Source of the DNA: Deltaproteobacteria bacterium
GTDB taxonomy: Bacteria; Desulfobacterota; Syntrophobacteria; BM002
DNA length: 46,701 nt
NCBI GenBank assembly: GCA_019309045.1
Contig: JAFDGZ010000015.1
Coordinates: 1 to 46,701, forward strand
Direction of reading: 5' to 3'
Positions 1 through 7,693 of the stretch are shown piece after piece. The notes beneath the pieces are model-generated. The model ran no database searches. It was given only the letters and a program-made list of their open reading frames with translations, and had not been told where the DNA came from. Numbering within the stretch: position 1 is the first letter of the stretch; each line of letters opens with the position of its first letter. Made by a program: the position numbers and the translations under genes.

Positions 1-498
1 TTGGATTTAGTAACCCCATCAATTATCGAGTTTGGTCCTCCTTCATACCCTTCCTCGGTTTACCAATATTATTTCTTGCTGATTTCAGTAGAGGTATGAT
101 ATCTTACAAGAGATTTATTATGGTTAGTATATCTCACGTTATTGTTCACACATCATGAAGGTGGCACCGGAGATATCATCTTCGCCGCCAGTCAGAAAAG
201 GTATGACTCCTTTCCACCTCAATTAGAGTAGAAGCGGCAGCGGCTGGCCGCCAGAACAATCGCAGTTCATCCGCGAAGAGAACTCGGCAATATTACCTGG
301 AAAAAACCTGTACAGTCTATTTTGGGGCGAGGACTGCCAGCATAACTGTACCCTAAAGGCAAAGCAGCCCAACGCTGAGCGAAGATAAGAAGTTGCAGGA
401 GATGGAGCAACAGATCAAAAATGCTTAATTTCACTATGTGGAGCCGATTGCAGGCAATGGAGTTTGCATAAATTCCACAACCTACCAGGGAGTCAGTC
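1..498. other. Upstream region without a supported gene
   Basis: I see no gene with a convincing start, ribosome binding site and protein-like composition here. The first ~200 bases are AT-rich. Around 361-428 there is a short open stretch on the + strand ending in TAA that encodes a charged, helix-like tail, but it has no start and does not connect to a longer frame, so a decayed transposase or other gene remnant is possible and unproven. Confidence 0.4.
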
Positions 499-2154
499 GT
501 GCAGTTGTCAGCTCTGAGTGTTGCAGCATGGATTTTTTTGCCCGTCTTCATATTTGTCTCGGCGTCCGCGGTGCAGGCTGCGCCGCCACCAGACATCTTC
601 CATGTCTCACCCACAGGCGTGAACGACGCTTCGAGAGCTGGCTCCGAGTCAGAACCCTGGCGTACCATCAATTACGCACTCTCGAGGGCCGAGGTTGGCA
701 GCGGCGATGTCATTGTGGTGAATAGCGCCGGAATCGATGGCAACGGCGATTACGTGGAGGTAGTAACGGTGGATAAGAGTGTCAAGATTCGCGCCAATTC
801 CTCGGACCCATCACAACCGGTGGTCAGACCATCTAACGCATCATTCAGTGTGTTCATTGTAACTGCTGACGGAGTTGAAATAAGTGGTCTTCGTATTTAC
901 GGCAGTGAAGCTAGAGCAGCCATCCGTTTGAACAACGTGAGCGGTTGCCTGATCGAAGGAAATTCCCTGGGCGGACCGGATGAGAGCAAAAGGAACTATT
1001 TTGGTGTTTGGGTTGACCACAGCTCACAAAATGTGGTCAGAAACAATACTTGCCAATACAACAAGATTGGCATCGACCTCTATTACAGTTCGGCAAACAT
1101 TATTTACAACAATAGCTTGCAAATGAACTCAGAAAGCAACATCAACTTCCTATACTCCCATGCCAACCTCATACTCGGCAACACACTCCTCGATAGCAGC
1201 GGTGGAGGCAGCGGTCTTCACCTCGAGGTGGGCTGGCAGCAAAATATCATCTCTGGGAATTCTGTTGAAGGCAATGGAACAGGCGTCGAGTTGGGAAGCT
1301 CCACATCGACCAGGCTAGGCGGCATCATCACTGCCAACCGCTTCCTCGATAACACGGTCGGGCTTTATTTACCAGCGAATGCCCTGAACCACTTCTTCTT
1401 TCTCAATCATTTCGAAAATGATACCAATGTTGACTCTGCCGCAAGTGAGTATCCTCTCAGTGCCTGGGGCCCTCTTTTTTACCAGTTTTCCGGTCGATAT
1501 TTTAGGGTGCCGCTGGGCAACTATTATTCAGATTATGCAGGCAGCGACAGCAACGGTGACGGTATTGGCGAAACATCTTACGGTGGAGCAGGCTATCTGG
1601 ACCATTATCCCCTTGTAGAGCAAATAGTGTCATACAAGCTTTTCGGGTGGAACCTGGGGCCAACAGGTTTGTCCACTACACTTAACGATGAAGACATCGG
1701 AGGTCCTGGAAAAGTGTTGACTCTGGCCGCACACGCCAAGGCGATTTTTTCAACCGCCAAGCCCTTCGGCGAATTTTCAGCTGTATTTCCAGGAAGCAGC
1801 AGTGGAACCCAGCCAGCCATCTGGAACGGCTGGCTCACCTTCGCTTCGCCCCCGGCGGCGGACCATTCCGTGTCGATTACTTTTGGGTCAAGTAAGGGGT
1901 ATCCCAGCAGCTTTGAGCCCAGCAGTGCCTCAGCTGATATCTCAGGAGATGGGACCAACTACATCTTTTTTTTCACAGCCACGCCAGGGGCATTCAGGGT
2001 ACAACGGGGCAGGCACCTGGCAGTGTGCCTCGAAAACATGGCTGACACCGATCTGCAAATAATGGTGGGTGGTGCAGCCTGCATGTTCTATGCACCGGCA
2101 GGCAGTCATCCTTACAGCCCTTTGTCACCGCTGCTCCTTTTGCTTGGTGGTTGA
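499..2154 (+). CDS. Exported right-handed parallel beta-helix (NosD/PbH1-like) protein, paralogue 1
   Basis: GTG start at 499 with an AGGGAG ribosome site 6 bases upstream; 551 residues. Residues 1-27 are a Sec signal peptide (hydrophobic core, cleavage near AVQA). Residues ~50-340 are repeated short strands rich in N-x-I/V and G-N turns typical of right-handed parallel beta-helices (PbH1, NosD/CASH-like), followed by a D-x-N-G-D-G-I-G calcium-loop-like segment near 350 and a C-terminal beta domain. Likely extracytoplasmic carbohydrate binding, lyase or adhesion; no catalytic residues can be assigned. It is a clear paralogue of the protein at 3994-5631 (same PPPD-F-VSP start, NYYSDY motif and GGAA-M-APAGS end). 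The last Gly codon and TGA stop lie inside the left terminal repeat of the element at 2149-2391, so the original C-terminus may have been cut off by insertion. Confidence 0.85.
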   Translation: MQLSALSVAAWIFLPVFIFVSASAVQAAPPPDIFHVSPTGVNDASRAGSESEPWRTINYALSRAEVGSGDVIVVNSAGIDGNGDYVEVVTVDKSVKIRANSSDPSQPVVRPSNASFSVFIVTADGVEISGLRIYGSEARAAIRLNNVSGCLIEGNSLGGPDESKRNYFGVWVDHSSQNVVRNNTCQYNKIGIDLYYSSANIIYNNSLQMNSESNINFLYSHANLILGNTLLDSSGGGSGLHLEVGWQQNIISGNSVEGNGTGVELGSSTSTRLGGIITANRFLDNTVGLYLPANALNHFFFLNHFENDTNVDSAASEYPLSAWGPLFYQFSGRYFRVPLGNYYSDYAGSDSNGDGIGETSYGGAGYLDHYPLVEQIVSYKLFGWNLGPTGLSTTLNDEDIGGPGKVLTLAAHAKAIFSTAKPFGEFSAVFPGSSSGTQPAIWNGWLTFASPPAADHSVSITFGSSKGYPSSFEPSSASADISGDGTNYIFFFTATPGAFRVQRGRHLAVCLENMADTDLQIMVGGAACMFYAPAGSHPYSPLSPLLLLLGG

Positions 2155-2391
2155 TTGGCAAAATGAAAGTGCACCCCTATCACTGCCCGAATGCTGCTGC
2201 CTAACCTGGAGGCTGAGGTAGTGGCCAGCATTACAATTGCGCCACGGCGTAATTGCTTGCCGAAATAGATAGCAACACAGGACAACGAAGGCTAAAGCTG
2301 CGGCTGCCAACTGGTTGCCGTATCTTCAATCGCCTGTCATGCCTGGTTGCCGATACTGGTTATCAGGTGCACTTTCATTTTGCCATCAACC
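2149..2391. mobile_element. MITE-like element with terminal inverted repeats (copy A)
   Basis: A ~243 bp segment bounded by inverted repeats. The left end 2156-2175 (TGGCAAAATGAAAGTGCACC) is the exact reverse complement of 2366-2385. Outside that, GGTTGA (2149-2154) faces TCAACC (2386-2391), offset by one base, so the repeats extend to about 26 bp. There is no internal open frame of transposase size, which fits a non-autonomous miniature element mobilised in trans. No clear target-site duplication is visible. The internal block 2235-2321 recurs at 6572-6659. The left repeat supplies the stop codon of the beta-helix gene before it. Confidence 0.7.
2235..2321 (+). repeat. Dispersed repeat core, copy A
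   Basis: About 87 bp inside the inverted-repeat element. It aligns by eye with 6572-6659 at roughly three quarters identity, sharing blocks such as CAACACAGG, TGCGGCT and GTTGCCGT in the same order and spacing. It appears to be non-coding. Confidence 0.65.
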
Positions 2392-2414
2392 GATACGACC
2401 TAAACTAGCTGAGT

Positions 2415-3443
2415 TTAATCAAGACCCAGCAGAAGCTCCATAATCATAGGCGAATTGCCATAAACAAGCAAAAATTTTTGGTCGACTTTATGGATGACTC
2501 GCAGCATTCGCTCAATTAATGTAACTCTAAGTCCGTAAATACGTGGCGGCAATCGCTTGAAGTTGAACTGAAACATCTTCTCAAATGTCTGCTTAGCAGG
2601 TACATTTATATCTTTTTCTTGTCCAATAGATAGGGCAAAATCATACTCGTACTTAACAAATTCAACCCTAAGCGCTAGCTTCTCAACCGAATAGGGAGCG
2701 AGATTTTTGACTTTCACCTTCAACTTTATGGTTTCGCCCGAGCGCACTACGGGAATTGTAGCGTTGTTTGGATTTGGTTGGAACTCGACAGTTAGCTCAA
2801 CACAGGGAGTGGCGAAATAGAGGTTGTCAACTTCACCTACCTGGTACAAAAAATTCTCATCTTCGTTCTCGTCATCAGGATCTTCTTCAATGCCGTCGAT
2901 AACAATACTCCAAACACAGTCGCCTGGTTCGTCTGCATCGCCGATATAGCCGATAAATTCATTATTCTTCTTGTTCCTGTATTCAAGGTCCCCTGCAGGA
3001 ATGATGAAACGGGTAAGCGCATAGGTGTTCCAGTTGCGCTCGAGCGCCACTCTTTTCTGACATTTTTCGAAGTCAATCACATATTGAGATTGGCCATCCG
3101 GAATATTTCCTGCCCGCACCCCCATCAGTCGATGATTGGCGGGAGAGGTGACGAAGTCGTAGGGCAAAATGACCACTGGTGTGTCCTCCGGGGCATTTTC
3201 AACAGGCAGAGGCCAGCGAAATTTTGTGGTGTGCAAGGTAACGCCGAGACCGGCGAGTTCAGTATAGAGGCCCGGTTCATAGCTTTCGAAATCGACAAAC
3301 ATATCGAGCGAGTATTTGCGATAATCCTCGAACCGGTCTCGAGCATCTTCTCCGGTAACAAGTTCTCCAGCATAAGCCTTCCCACAACAAACGAATATAA
3401 GTGCAGCAAGAATGATTAAATTTGAATGCACTTTTTTATTCAT
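2415..3443 (-). CDS. Exported protein of unknown function with Ig/CARDB-like C-terminal domain
   Basis: I choose the ATG at 3443 because an AGGGGGTC ribosome site lies ~5 bases upstream and the frame then opens directly with a signal peptide (MNKK..., hydrophobic 9-20, cleavage after AYA near 25). That gives 342 residues. Residues ~30-215 form a beta-rich domain with no family I can name; a very acidic patch (DPDDENEDEN) lies near 190. Residues ~230-330 resemble an Ig-fold/CARDB-type module (spaced 'ETIKLKVKVKN' pattern). It sits between two inverted paralogous beta-helix genes and reads on the same strand as the downstream one, so it may be a cell-surface partner; this is inference from position only. 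Confidence 0.7.
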   Translation of the reverse strand: MNKKVHSNLIILAALIFVCCGKAYAGELVTGEDARDRFEDYRKYSLDMFVDFESYEPGLYTELAGLGVTLHTTKFRWPLPVENAPEDTPVVILPYDFVTSPANHRLMGVRAGNIPDGQSQYVIDFEKCQKRVALERNWNTYALTRFIIPAGDLEYRNKKNNEFIGYIGDADEPGDCVWSIVIDGIEEDPDDENEDENFLYQVGEVDNLYFATPCVELTVEFQPNPNNATIPVVRSGETIKLKVKVKNLAPYSVEKLALRVEFVKYEYDFALSIGQEKDINVPAKQTFEKMFQFNFKRLPPRIYGLRVTLIERMLRVIHKVDQKFLLVYGNSPMIMELLLGLD

Positions 3444-3830
3444 TATGACCCCCTGTCTCGGCCTGTCCTGCAGATATTGAATTGACAGGAACTCGTTCTC
3501 ACACGGAAGCAATATGGATTGACAAAAACAAGCTTTTGTTGTTTGAGGTAAAACTTATATTAAAATTGATTGGAATTCAGTTTGGATGGCTGGTATTATA
3601 CGACAGAAAACCGTTCCATGTCAAATTTCATGGGCAACATTTGACAACGGTTCAGTGTTCTTTAAATCTCAACAGTGTGAATTGGCAGGGACAAAATAAC
3701 TACATCAAATTTATCTCAAAATAATATGCGATTCATATTTAGTCATTTCTTTGCTATCTAGCCGATTATATTTAACATAATACACATAACCGGCAAGCAT
3801 TCTCGAGCTCTTTCTTGCATTATTATCGAA
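3444..3830. other. AT-rich intergenic region
   Basis: Nearly 390 AT-rich bases between the exported protein of unknown function and the 3' end of the second beta-helix gene. It probably holds the promoter of the leftward gene at 2415-3443. A short + strand frame from 3482 to 3724 has no ribosome site and no recognisable protein character, so I do not call it. Confidence 0.4.
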
Positions 3831-4007
3831 CTATTCATCCAACAACAGCAACTCCACGCCAGGTGAATTGGCTCCCGATGTGATGTATTTTTTGACTTTG
3901 AGTGTATTGTCTTCTACGAAGGCAACAACAGGCTGCCCTTTGTAAGCCGCAATATCAACAGTCGAAATTGTGCTCGAGGTCGACTCGGAAGGATCAGGAA
4001 GAGTGGT
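3831..4007 (-). pseudogene. Possible frameshifted C-terminal tail of the beta-helix protein
   Basis: Immediately after the frame-0 stop of the beta-helix gene (TGA at 3996-3994), the +1 frame stays open from about 4007 down to a TAG at 3831. It encodes about 58 residues of convincing protein character (Ser/Thr/Pro linker, then a strand-like GQPVVAFVEDNTLKVKK stretch, ending ELLLLDE). Removing one base near 4006-4010 (GTTGTTGGACC) would join it to the upstream gene. Either the annotated stop results from a frameshift mutation or sequencing error, or this is the relic of a separate gene. Confidence 0.4.
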
Positions 4008-5631
4008 CCAACAACAGAAACATATGCTGCAAGGGCACCACCGGGCGGCTACCTGCCGGGGCGAAGAGCATAGCGGCGGCGCCGCCTGTCATCATTTCCA
4101 GATCCGTGGCGCCCGTGTTGGTCAAACGGACGGCCAAGGCTTTGCCCTCGGGCAGAACGAAGACATTTTTTTCAGCAGTGAAATGAAGGATGTGATCCGC
4201 ATCGTTGCCCACGACGTCGGCAACAGGCCCAACTGCTTGAAAATTGGCCCCTCCGGGATCACTTGTGCCAAAAGTAACTTCTACAGTATGCCCGACTGGC
4301 GGGGGAGATGCAAAAGTCAACCAGCCCGTCCAGGTAGTTTGGGAACTCGGGTTGCCGCCTCTGAATATCCAGCGTGCCACGGCAGGAGTGCTAAATGAAA
4401 AAATTGTGCTGTGAACTGCATGCAAGGTAACAACCTCGCCTTGCAAAGAGTAGCTATTTATGTAGAGTCTACCGATTCCACCAACTCTAGCCAGGAAGAA
4501 GCCGTGAAGGATGTATGAATCTGCCGACTTGACAAGGGGTTGGTTGTCCCGGTAACTGGCCGTGGAGTAAGGCGTATCGCCAAGGCCGTCGCCATTTGCA
4601 TCCGTACCGCTGTAATCCGAATAATAGTTGCCTAGAATACTTTTATAATAATTCCGGTAAACATAGAAGAGAGGCGACCAGGAGCCGAGGTAATATCCGC
4701 TAGCTGTCGAGTTGATATTGGTGGTGTTGTCGAACTGGTTTCGGAAGATGCTGTTGCTCGCGGCAGACGCTGGCACGTACATTCCCTCGATATTGTTAAC
4801 AATGGTATTGCCTGCAATGATCCCGTCTACCATGCCGTCCAGGTCGATGCCGGTACCACCGAGTTCAATAACATTCCCCGTGGCCACATTCTGATTGGTG
4901 GAGGCCCCGAACTTGAGTCCTGCATCGTTGCTATGCTGGATTCTGTTAAAGGTGAGGACGTTTGCGGATCCAGCCTGTATGAGAACGATACCAATCTTGT
5001 TCCAAGTGAGATTATTGTCTTCGACCACATTGCCCGACGTCTGCCACAAGGTGATGCCGCTATTGGTATTATGATCCACGAAGTTGCCTTTGATAACGTT
5101 CTGATAGCCAAGGCTCACCATGATGCCATGAGCGTTCTTCGCGGATGAATTGAGACCACAGTAGTTTCCCTCGATCAGGCATTTGCTCACTCCGTTCAAC
5201 TCGATAGCGGCTGCGGTGTCGGCGCCGTAAATGAGGAGATTTTTTATCTCTACGCCATTCATCCTCACGTTGAAGACGTCGGCGGTTGACAGTGCAGCTT
5301 TGACTGTAGGCAGAAATGTACTGGAAAGGTCACCATAAATCTTCACACTCTTGTCGACGATGACGTTATCCAGGTAGTCGTCGTTGTCCTCCACCCCGTC
5401 ACCCACAACCATGATGATATCACCGCCGCCCACCTCGCCTCTGGAGAGAGCGTAGCTGATACTGCGCCACGGCTCCCCTTCAGAGCCGTTTCTCCCGGCC
5501 ACATCAATTCCCGAAGGGGACACGTAAAAGGTGTCCGGCGGTGGAGCGGACAGAGCGACGGACGCCAATGTCAGGGAAAAAATCAAATAGAACAAACCAC
5601 CAACGGTAATGATGAGACCGCCGCTGCGCAT
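3994..5631 (-). CDS. Exported right-handed parallel beta-helix protein, paralogue 2
   Basis: ATG at 5631 with an AGGGAGG ribosome site 5 bases upstream; 545 residues. Signal peptide at residues 1-28 (cleavage near ALSA). The body is a PbH1/NosD-like parallel beta-helix (many N-x-I and G-N turns, residues ~95-320), then the NYYSDYSGTDANGDGLGDT calcium-loop-like motif and a C-terminal beta domain. It matches the protein at 499-2154 almost end to end but is encoded on the opposite strand. The last residues (FLLLDHSS) are followed by a protein-like continuation in another frame down to 3831, so the true C-terminus is uncertain. Function is probably extracytoplasmic polysaccharide or surface binding; substrate unknown. 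Confidence 0.85.
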   Translation of the reverse strand: MRSGGLIITVGGLFYLIFSLTLASVALSAPPPDTFYVSPSGIDVAGRNGSEGEPWRSISYALSRGEVGGGDIIMVVGDGVEDNDDYLDNVIVDKSVKIYGDLSSTFLPTVKAALSTADVFNVRMNGVEIKNLLIYGADTAAAIELNGVSKCLIEGNYCGLNSSAKNAHGIMVSLGYQNVIKGNFVDHNTNSGITLWQTSGNVVEDNNLTWNKIGIVLIQAGSANVLTFNRIQHSNDAGLKFGASTNQNVATGNVIELGGTGIDLDGMVDGIIAGNTIVNNIEGMYVPASAASNSIFRNQFDNTTNINSTASGYYLGSWSPLFYVYRNYYKSILGNYYSDYSGTDANGDGLGDTPYSTASYRDNQPLVKSADSYILHGFFLARVGGIGRLYINSYSLQGEVVTLHAVHSTIFSFSTPAVARWIFRGGNPSSQTTWTGWLTFASPPPVGHTVEVTFGTSDPGGANFQAVGPVADVVGNDADHILHFTAEKNVFVLPEGKALAVRLTNTGATDLEMMTGGAAAMLFAPAGSRPVVPLQHMFLLLDHSS

Positions 5632-5887
5632 CAGAGCCTCCCTTCTATTTCTGGGGATCGCTGAAAAGGGTATTAATCTGGCACAAACTGACAGAGCTCA
5701 GCCGCCCTTCGAGTCCTGTTCGGACAAGTGAGACATACCTTTCCATCTTCGTAAACCCTGGAATAGGCAAAAATCAACCTGAGCCGGTCATGTAAGGCCC
5801 CTATTAGTAGCACTTTAGTGCCACCCATCTTAGTGGTGGTTGTTGCCTTCACTTAGTTTTTAAGATGTGACCCCTATTCACACAATT

Positions 5888-6217
5888 TCATAGGAGTGTA
5901 GCTAGCTTTTTCAGAGTCTCTTCCACAACCTCTACGGGCAGATTACATATCAATTCTGCTTTCCGCGCTCGCCAATCCAGGCTCTTCACCTGATCACTTA
6001 ATATCACCCCGGTCACATCAAGTCCCTTTGGAATGAGGACCTCAAACGGGTATCCTTTCACCGACTTGGTGACAGGACAGAAAAGGGCGAGTCCCACTTT
6101 TCGGTTATATGCTCTGGGGGAGAGGGCTAGAGCTGGTCGTCTTTCCGCCTGCTCATGTCCCGCTTGAGGACTCAACGTGATCCAAACCACATCACCACGA
6201 TCAGGAACGTACACCAT
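5888..6217 (-). CDS. mazF: MazF/PemK-type mRNA-interferase toxin
   Basis: 109 residues, the usual size for MazF. It has the family N-terminus (RGDVVWI at 7-13), the H-x-x-x-x-RPAL loop (21-31) with Arg26/Arg27, the 'CPVT' strand with Thr50 that completes the usual active site, and SDQVKSLD (74-81). MazF toxins cleave single-stranded RNA at short motifs. The gene starts 6 bases after the antitoxin stop, so the two are one operon and probably translationally coupled. All the catalytic features I can recognise are present, so the toxin looks intact. Confidence 0.9.
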   Translation of the reverse strand: MVYVPDRGDVVWITLSPQAGHEQAERRPALALSPRAYNRKVGLALFCPVTKSVKGYPFEVLIPKGLDVTGVILSDQVKSLDWRARKAELICNLPVEVVEETLKKLATLL

Positions 6218-6223
6218 CGGATC

Positions 6224-6466
6224 TTACCAGATCTCCTTGCCTACAGGAGGACCGAAATCAATTTCACTGTGCCGGTTCTCCTCTGTCACTCCAACCAGAA
6301 GGTCCTCAAGGCTATAAGCGGTTTCTGAGGCTCGGGACACCACTATTTTCCCTTCAACCAGAGAAATCTCTACCAGCGAGTTTTGCTTCAGGTTGGTTTC
6401 AGCCGCAAATGCCTTTGGAATGCGCAATGCCAAGCTGTTACCCCATTTTTGAATGCGAACCTTCAT
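6224..6466 (-). CDS. mazE: MazE-type antitoxin (AbrB/SpoVT fold)
   Basis: ATG at 6466 chosen because GGAGGT lies 6 bases upstream and the protein then begins with the family signature MKVRIQKWGNSLALRIPK. 80 residues: N-terminal AbrB-like swapped-hairpin DNA-binding domain (1-48) and an acidic C-terminal tail (~52-80) expected to wrap around and block MazF. Antitoxins of this class usually repress their own operon together with the toxin; the AT-rich stretch 6478-6510 is the likely promoter/operator region, but I could not define a site. It is transcribed away from the zinc-uptake operon. Confidence 0.9.
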   Translation of the reverse strand: MKVRIQKWGNSLALRIPKAFAAETNLKQNSLVEISLVEGKIVVSRASETAYSLEDLLVGVTEENRHSEIDFGPPVGKEIW

Positions 6467-6515
6467 CCAAATACCTCCAGTAAGTATATACAAAGAAGAT
6501 ACATAACGGTTTGCT

Positions 6516-6659
6516 GGTTGTCAACCTGAAAGTGAGCAACCCTTACCCAGAAATCATTCTAACGATTATCAAAATGGTGCCATGGCGCAGTTGCTGTTGG
6601 GAATCAATACAACACAGGCCAACGCAGTCTGAAGCCTGCGGCTACCAACTCGTTGCCGT
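6516..6659 (+). repeat. Decayed copy B of the inverted-repeat element
   Basis: 6572-6659 matches the core of copy A (2235-2321), with shared blocks CAACACAGG, TGCGGCT and GTTGCCGT in order. The segment 6516-6545 resembles the left terminal repeat of copy A (GGTTG...TGAAAGTG..CA.CCCTTA). The distance from left end to core is about 30 bp shorter than in copy A, and no matching right end was found, so this looks like an old, truncated copy between mazE and the znu promoter. Confidence 0.5.
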
Positions 6660-6681
6660 GCATCACCAAGAATCGTTTTAC

Positions 6682-6710
6682 TTGACCGTTATGCAAAAAC
6701 ATTGCATGAT
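6682..6710 (+). promoter_or_regulatory. znu operon promoter with overlapping inverted-repeat operator
   Basis: TTGACC (6682-6687) and CATGAT (6705-6710) are separated by 17 bases, a good sigma-70-type arrangement. The spacer holds a perfect inverted repeat, ATGCAA (6691-6696) - AAACA - TTGCAT (6702-6707). A repeat in this position would let a repressor block polymerase. Given the genes controlled, a Fur/Zur-family metal repressor is the natural candidate; that is inference. Confidence 0.55.
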
Positions 6711-6763
6711 CTCAGCGAGCTTTTTGCTGGTTTGCCGATTGTACCCGAGAAGGATCCTGTTCT

Positions 6764-7687
6764 ATGGCCAGTGTCTTGCAGCGTTGCAGCTTTTTTCGCC
6801 GGTTGTTCTTGCAGAGCGCCCTGTGCGTCATGCTTTTGCTTGCTTCACCTCTCAATGCAGCGGACTCGCTGAACGTATTCGTCAGCATCGCCCCACAACA
6901 GTATTTCGTCAAGAGAATCTGCGGCAATCTTGCCAGAATATCGGTCATGGTGCAACCAGGAGCCAATCCTGCCATCTATGAACCAAAACCGAAACAGATG
7001 GCCGCCCTTGCCAAGACAGATGTATACTTCGCTACCGGGGTGCCCTTTGAAGATATGTGGCTGCGGAAAATCTCCACCATCAATCCCAGGATGGTCGTGG
7101 TCCATTGTGAAGAGGGCGTTGCCAGGATCGCCATGGCGAGACGGCTCCCCGGGGCAGGTCTGGACCATGGTCAGCAGCAGACAACAGCCAGTGAGCACAG
7201 CCGGATAATGGACCCCCATATCTGGCTCTCCCCTTCTCTGGTTATGCTGCAGGCTCGCAATATCTTCCATGCACTTCTGGCGGTAGACCCTGACCATCGC
7301 CTCGAGTATTGCAATAACTACAGGAAGTTTATCCGGGACCTCGTTGAGCTTGATATTGAAATTGACCAGATTCTCCAGGGCAGGGGCAAGAAATTTCTGG
7401 TGTTCCATCCTGCCTGGGGCTACTTTGCCCGGTCTTACGGCCTGGTACAGATACCCATAGAGCTGGAGGGCAAAGAGCCGGGGCCAGTGCAGCTGAGCGC
7501 TGTCACCCGCTATGCCAGAGAACACCAGCTCGAGGTAATTTTTGTGCAGCCGCAATTCTCCTGGCAAATCGCTGCCGCCATAGCAAAATCCATCGGCGGA
7601 CGCATCGTTTTTCTGGATCCACTGGCCGCTGACTGGTATAACAATCTTAAAAAGGCAGCATTGGAGATCAGCGCCGCCCTGAGGTGA
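6764..7687 (+). CDS. znuA: Periplasmic metal-binding protein of a zinc/manganese ABC importer
   Basis: 307 residues with a signal peptide (1-32, ending SPLNAA). It belongs to the ZnuA/TroA cluster 9 family: VSIAPQQYFVKRI opening, PGANPAIYEPKPKQM, DPHIWLSP, and LDPLA near the C-terminus. Of the four usual metal ligands, His152, His215 and Asp285 are visible; the first His, normally in P-H-x-Y-E-P, is Ala70 here. The His-rich loop typical of zinc-specific members is short and poor (residues 133-147). It is followed by the ATPase and permease genes, so it is the capture component of the same importer. Zinc is the most likely substrate; manganese or another metal remains possible. An AAGGA ribosome site lies ~9-10 bases before the ATG. 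Confidence 0.88.
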   Translation: MASVLQRCSFFRRLFLQSALCVMLLLASPLNAADSLNVFVSIAPQQYFVKRICGNLARISVMVQPGANPAIYEPKPKQMAALAKTDVYFATGVPFEDMWLRKISTINPRMVVVHCEEGVARIAMARRLPGAGLDHGQQQTTASEHSRIMDPHIWLSPSLVMLQARNIFHALLAVDPDHRLEYCNNYRKFIRDLVELDIEIDQILQGRGKKFLVFHPAWGYFARSYGLVQIPIELEGKEPGPVQLSAVTRYAREHQLEVIFVQPQFSWQIAAAIAKSIGGRIVFLDPLAADWYNNLKKAALEISAALR

Positions 7688-7693
7688 AATAGC

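Noticed and set aside
361-428. Short charged helix-like tail resembling a transposase remnant
   Set aside because: Only about 18 codons, no start, no link to a longer frame; too short to assign.
267-671. 134-codon frame on the - strand
   Set aside because: It overlaps the start of the beta-helix gene antisense, has no ribosome site and a composition typical of a shadow frame.
3482-3724. 80-codon + strand frame
   Set aside because: AT-rich intergenic sequence, no ribosome site, partly antisense to the start of the neighbouring exported protein gene.
5790-5880. CCCCTATT motifs (near 5810, 5871 and 21528) and a weak hairpin after mazF
   Set aside because: Eight-base matches occur by chance and the hairpin stem is imperfect and short; I could not show a repeat family or terminator.
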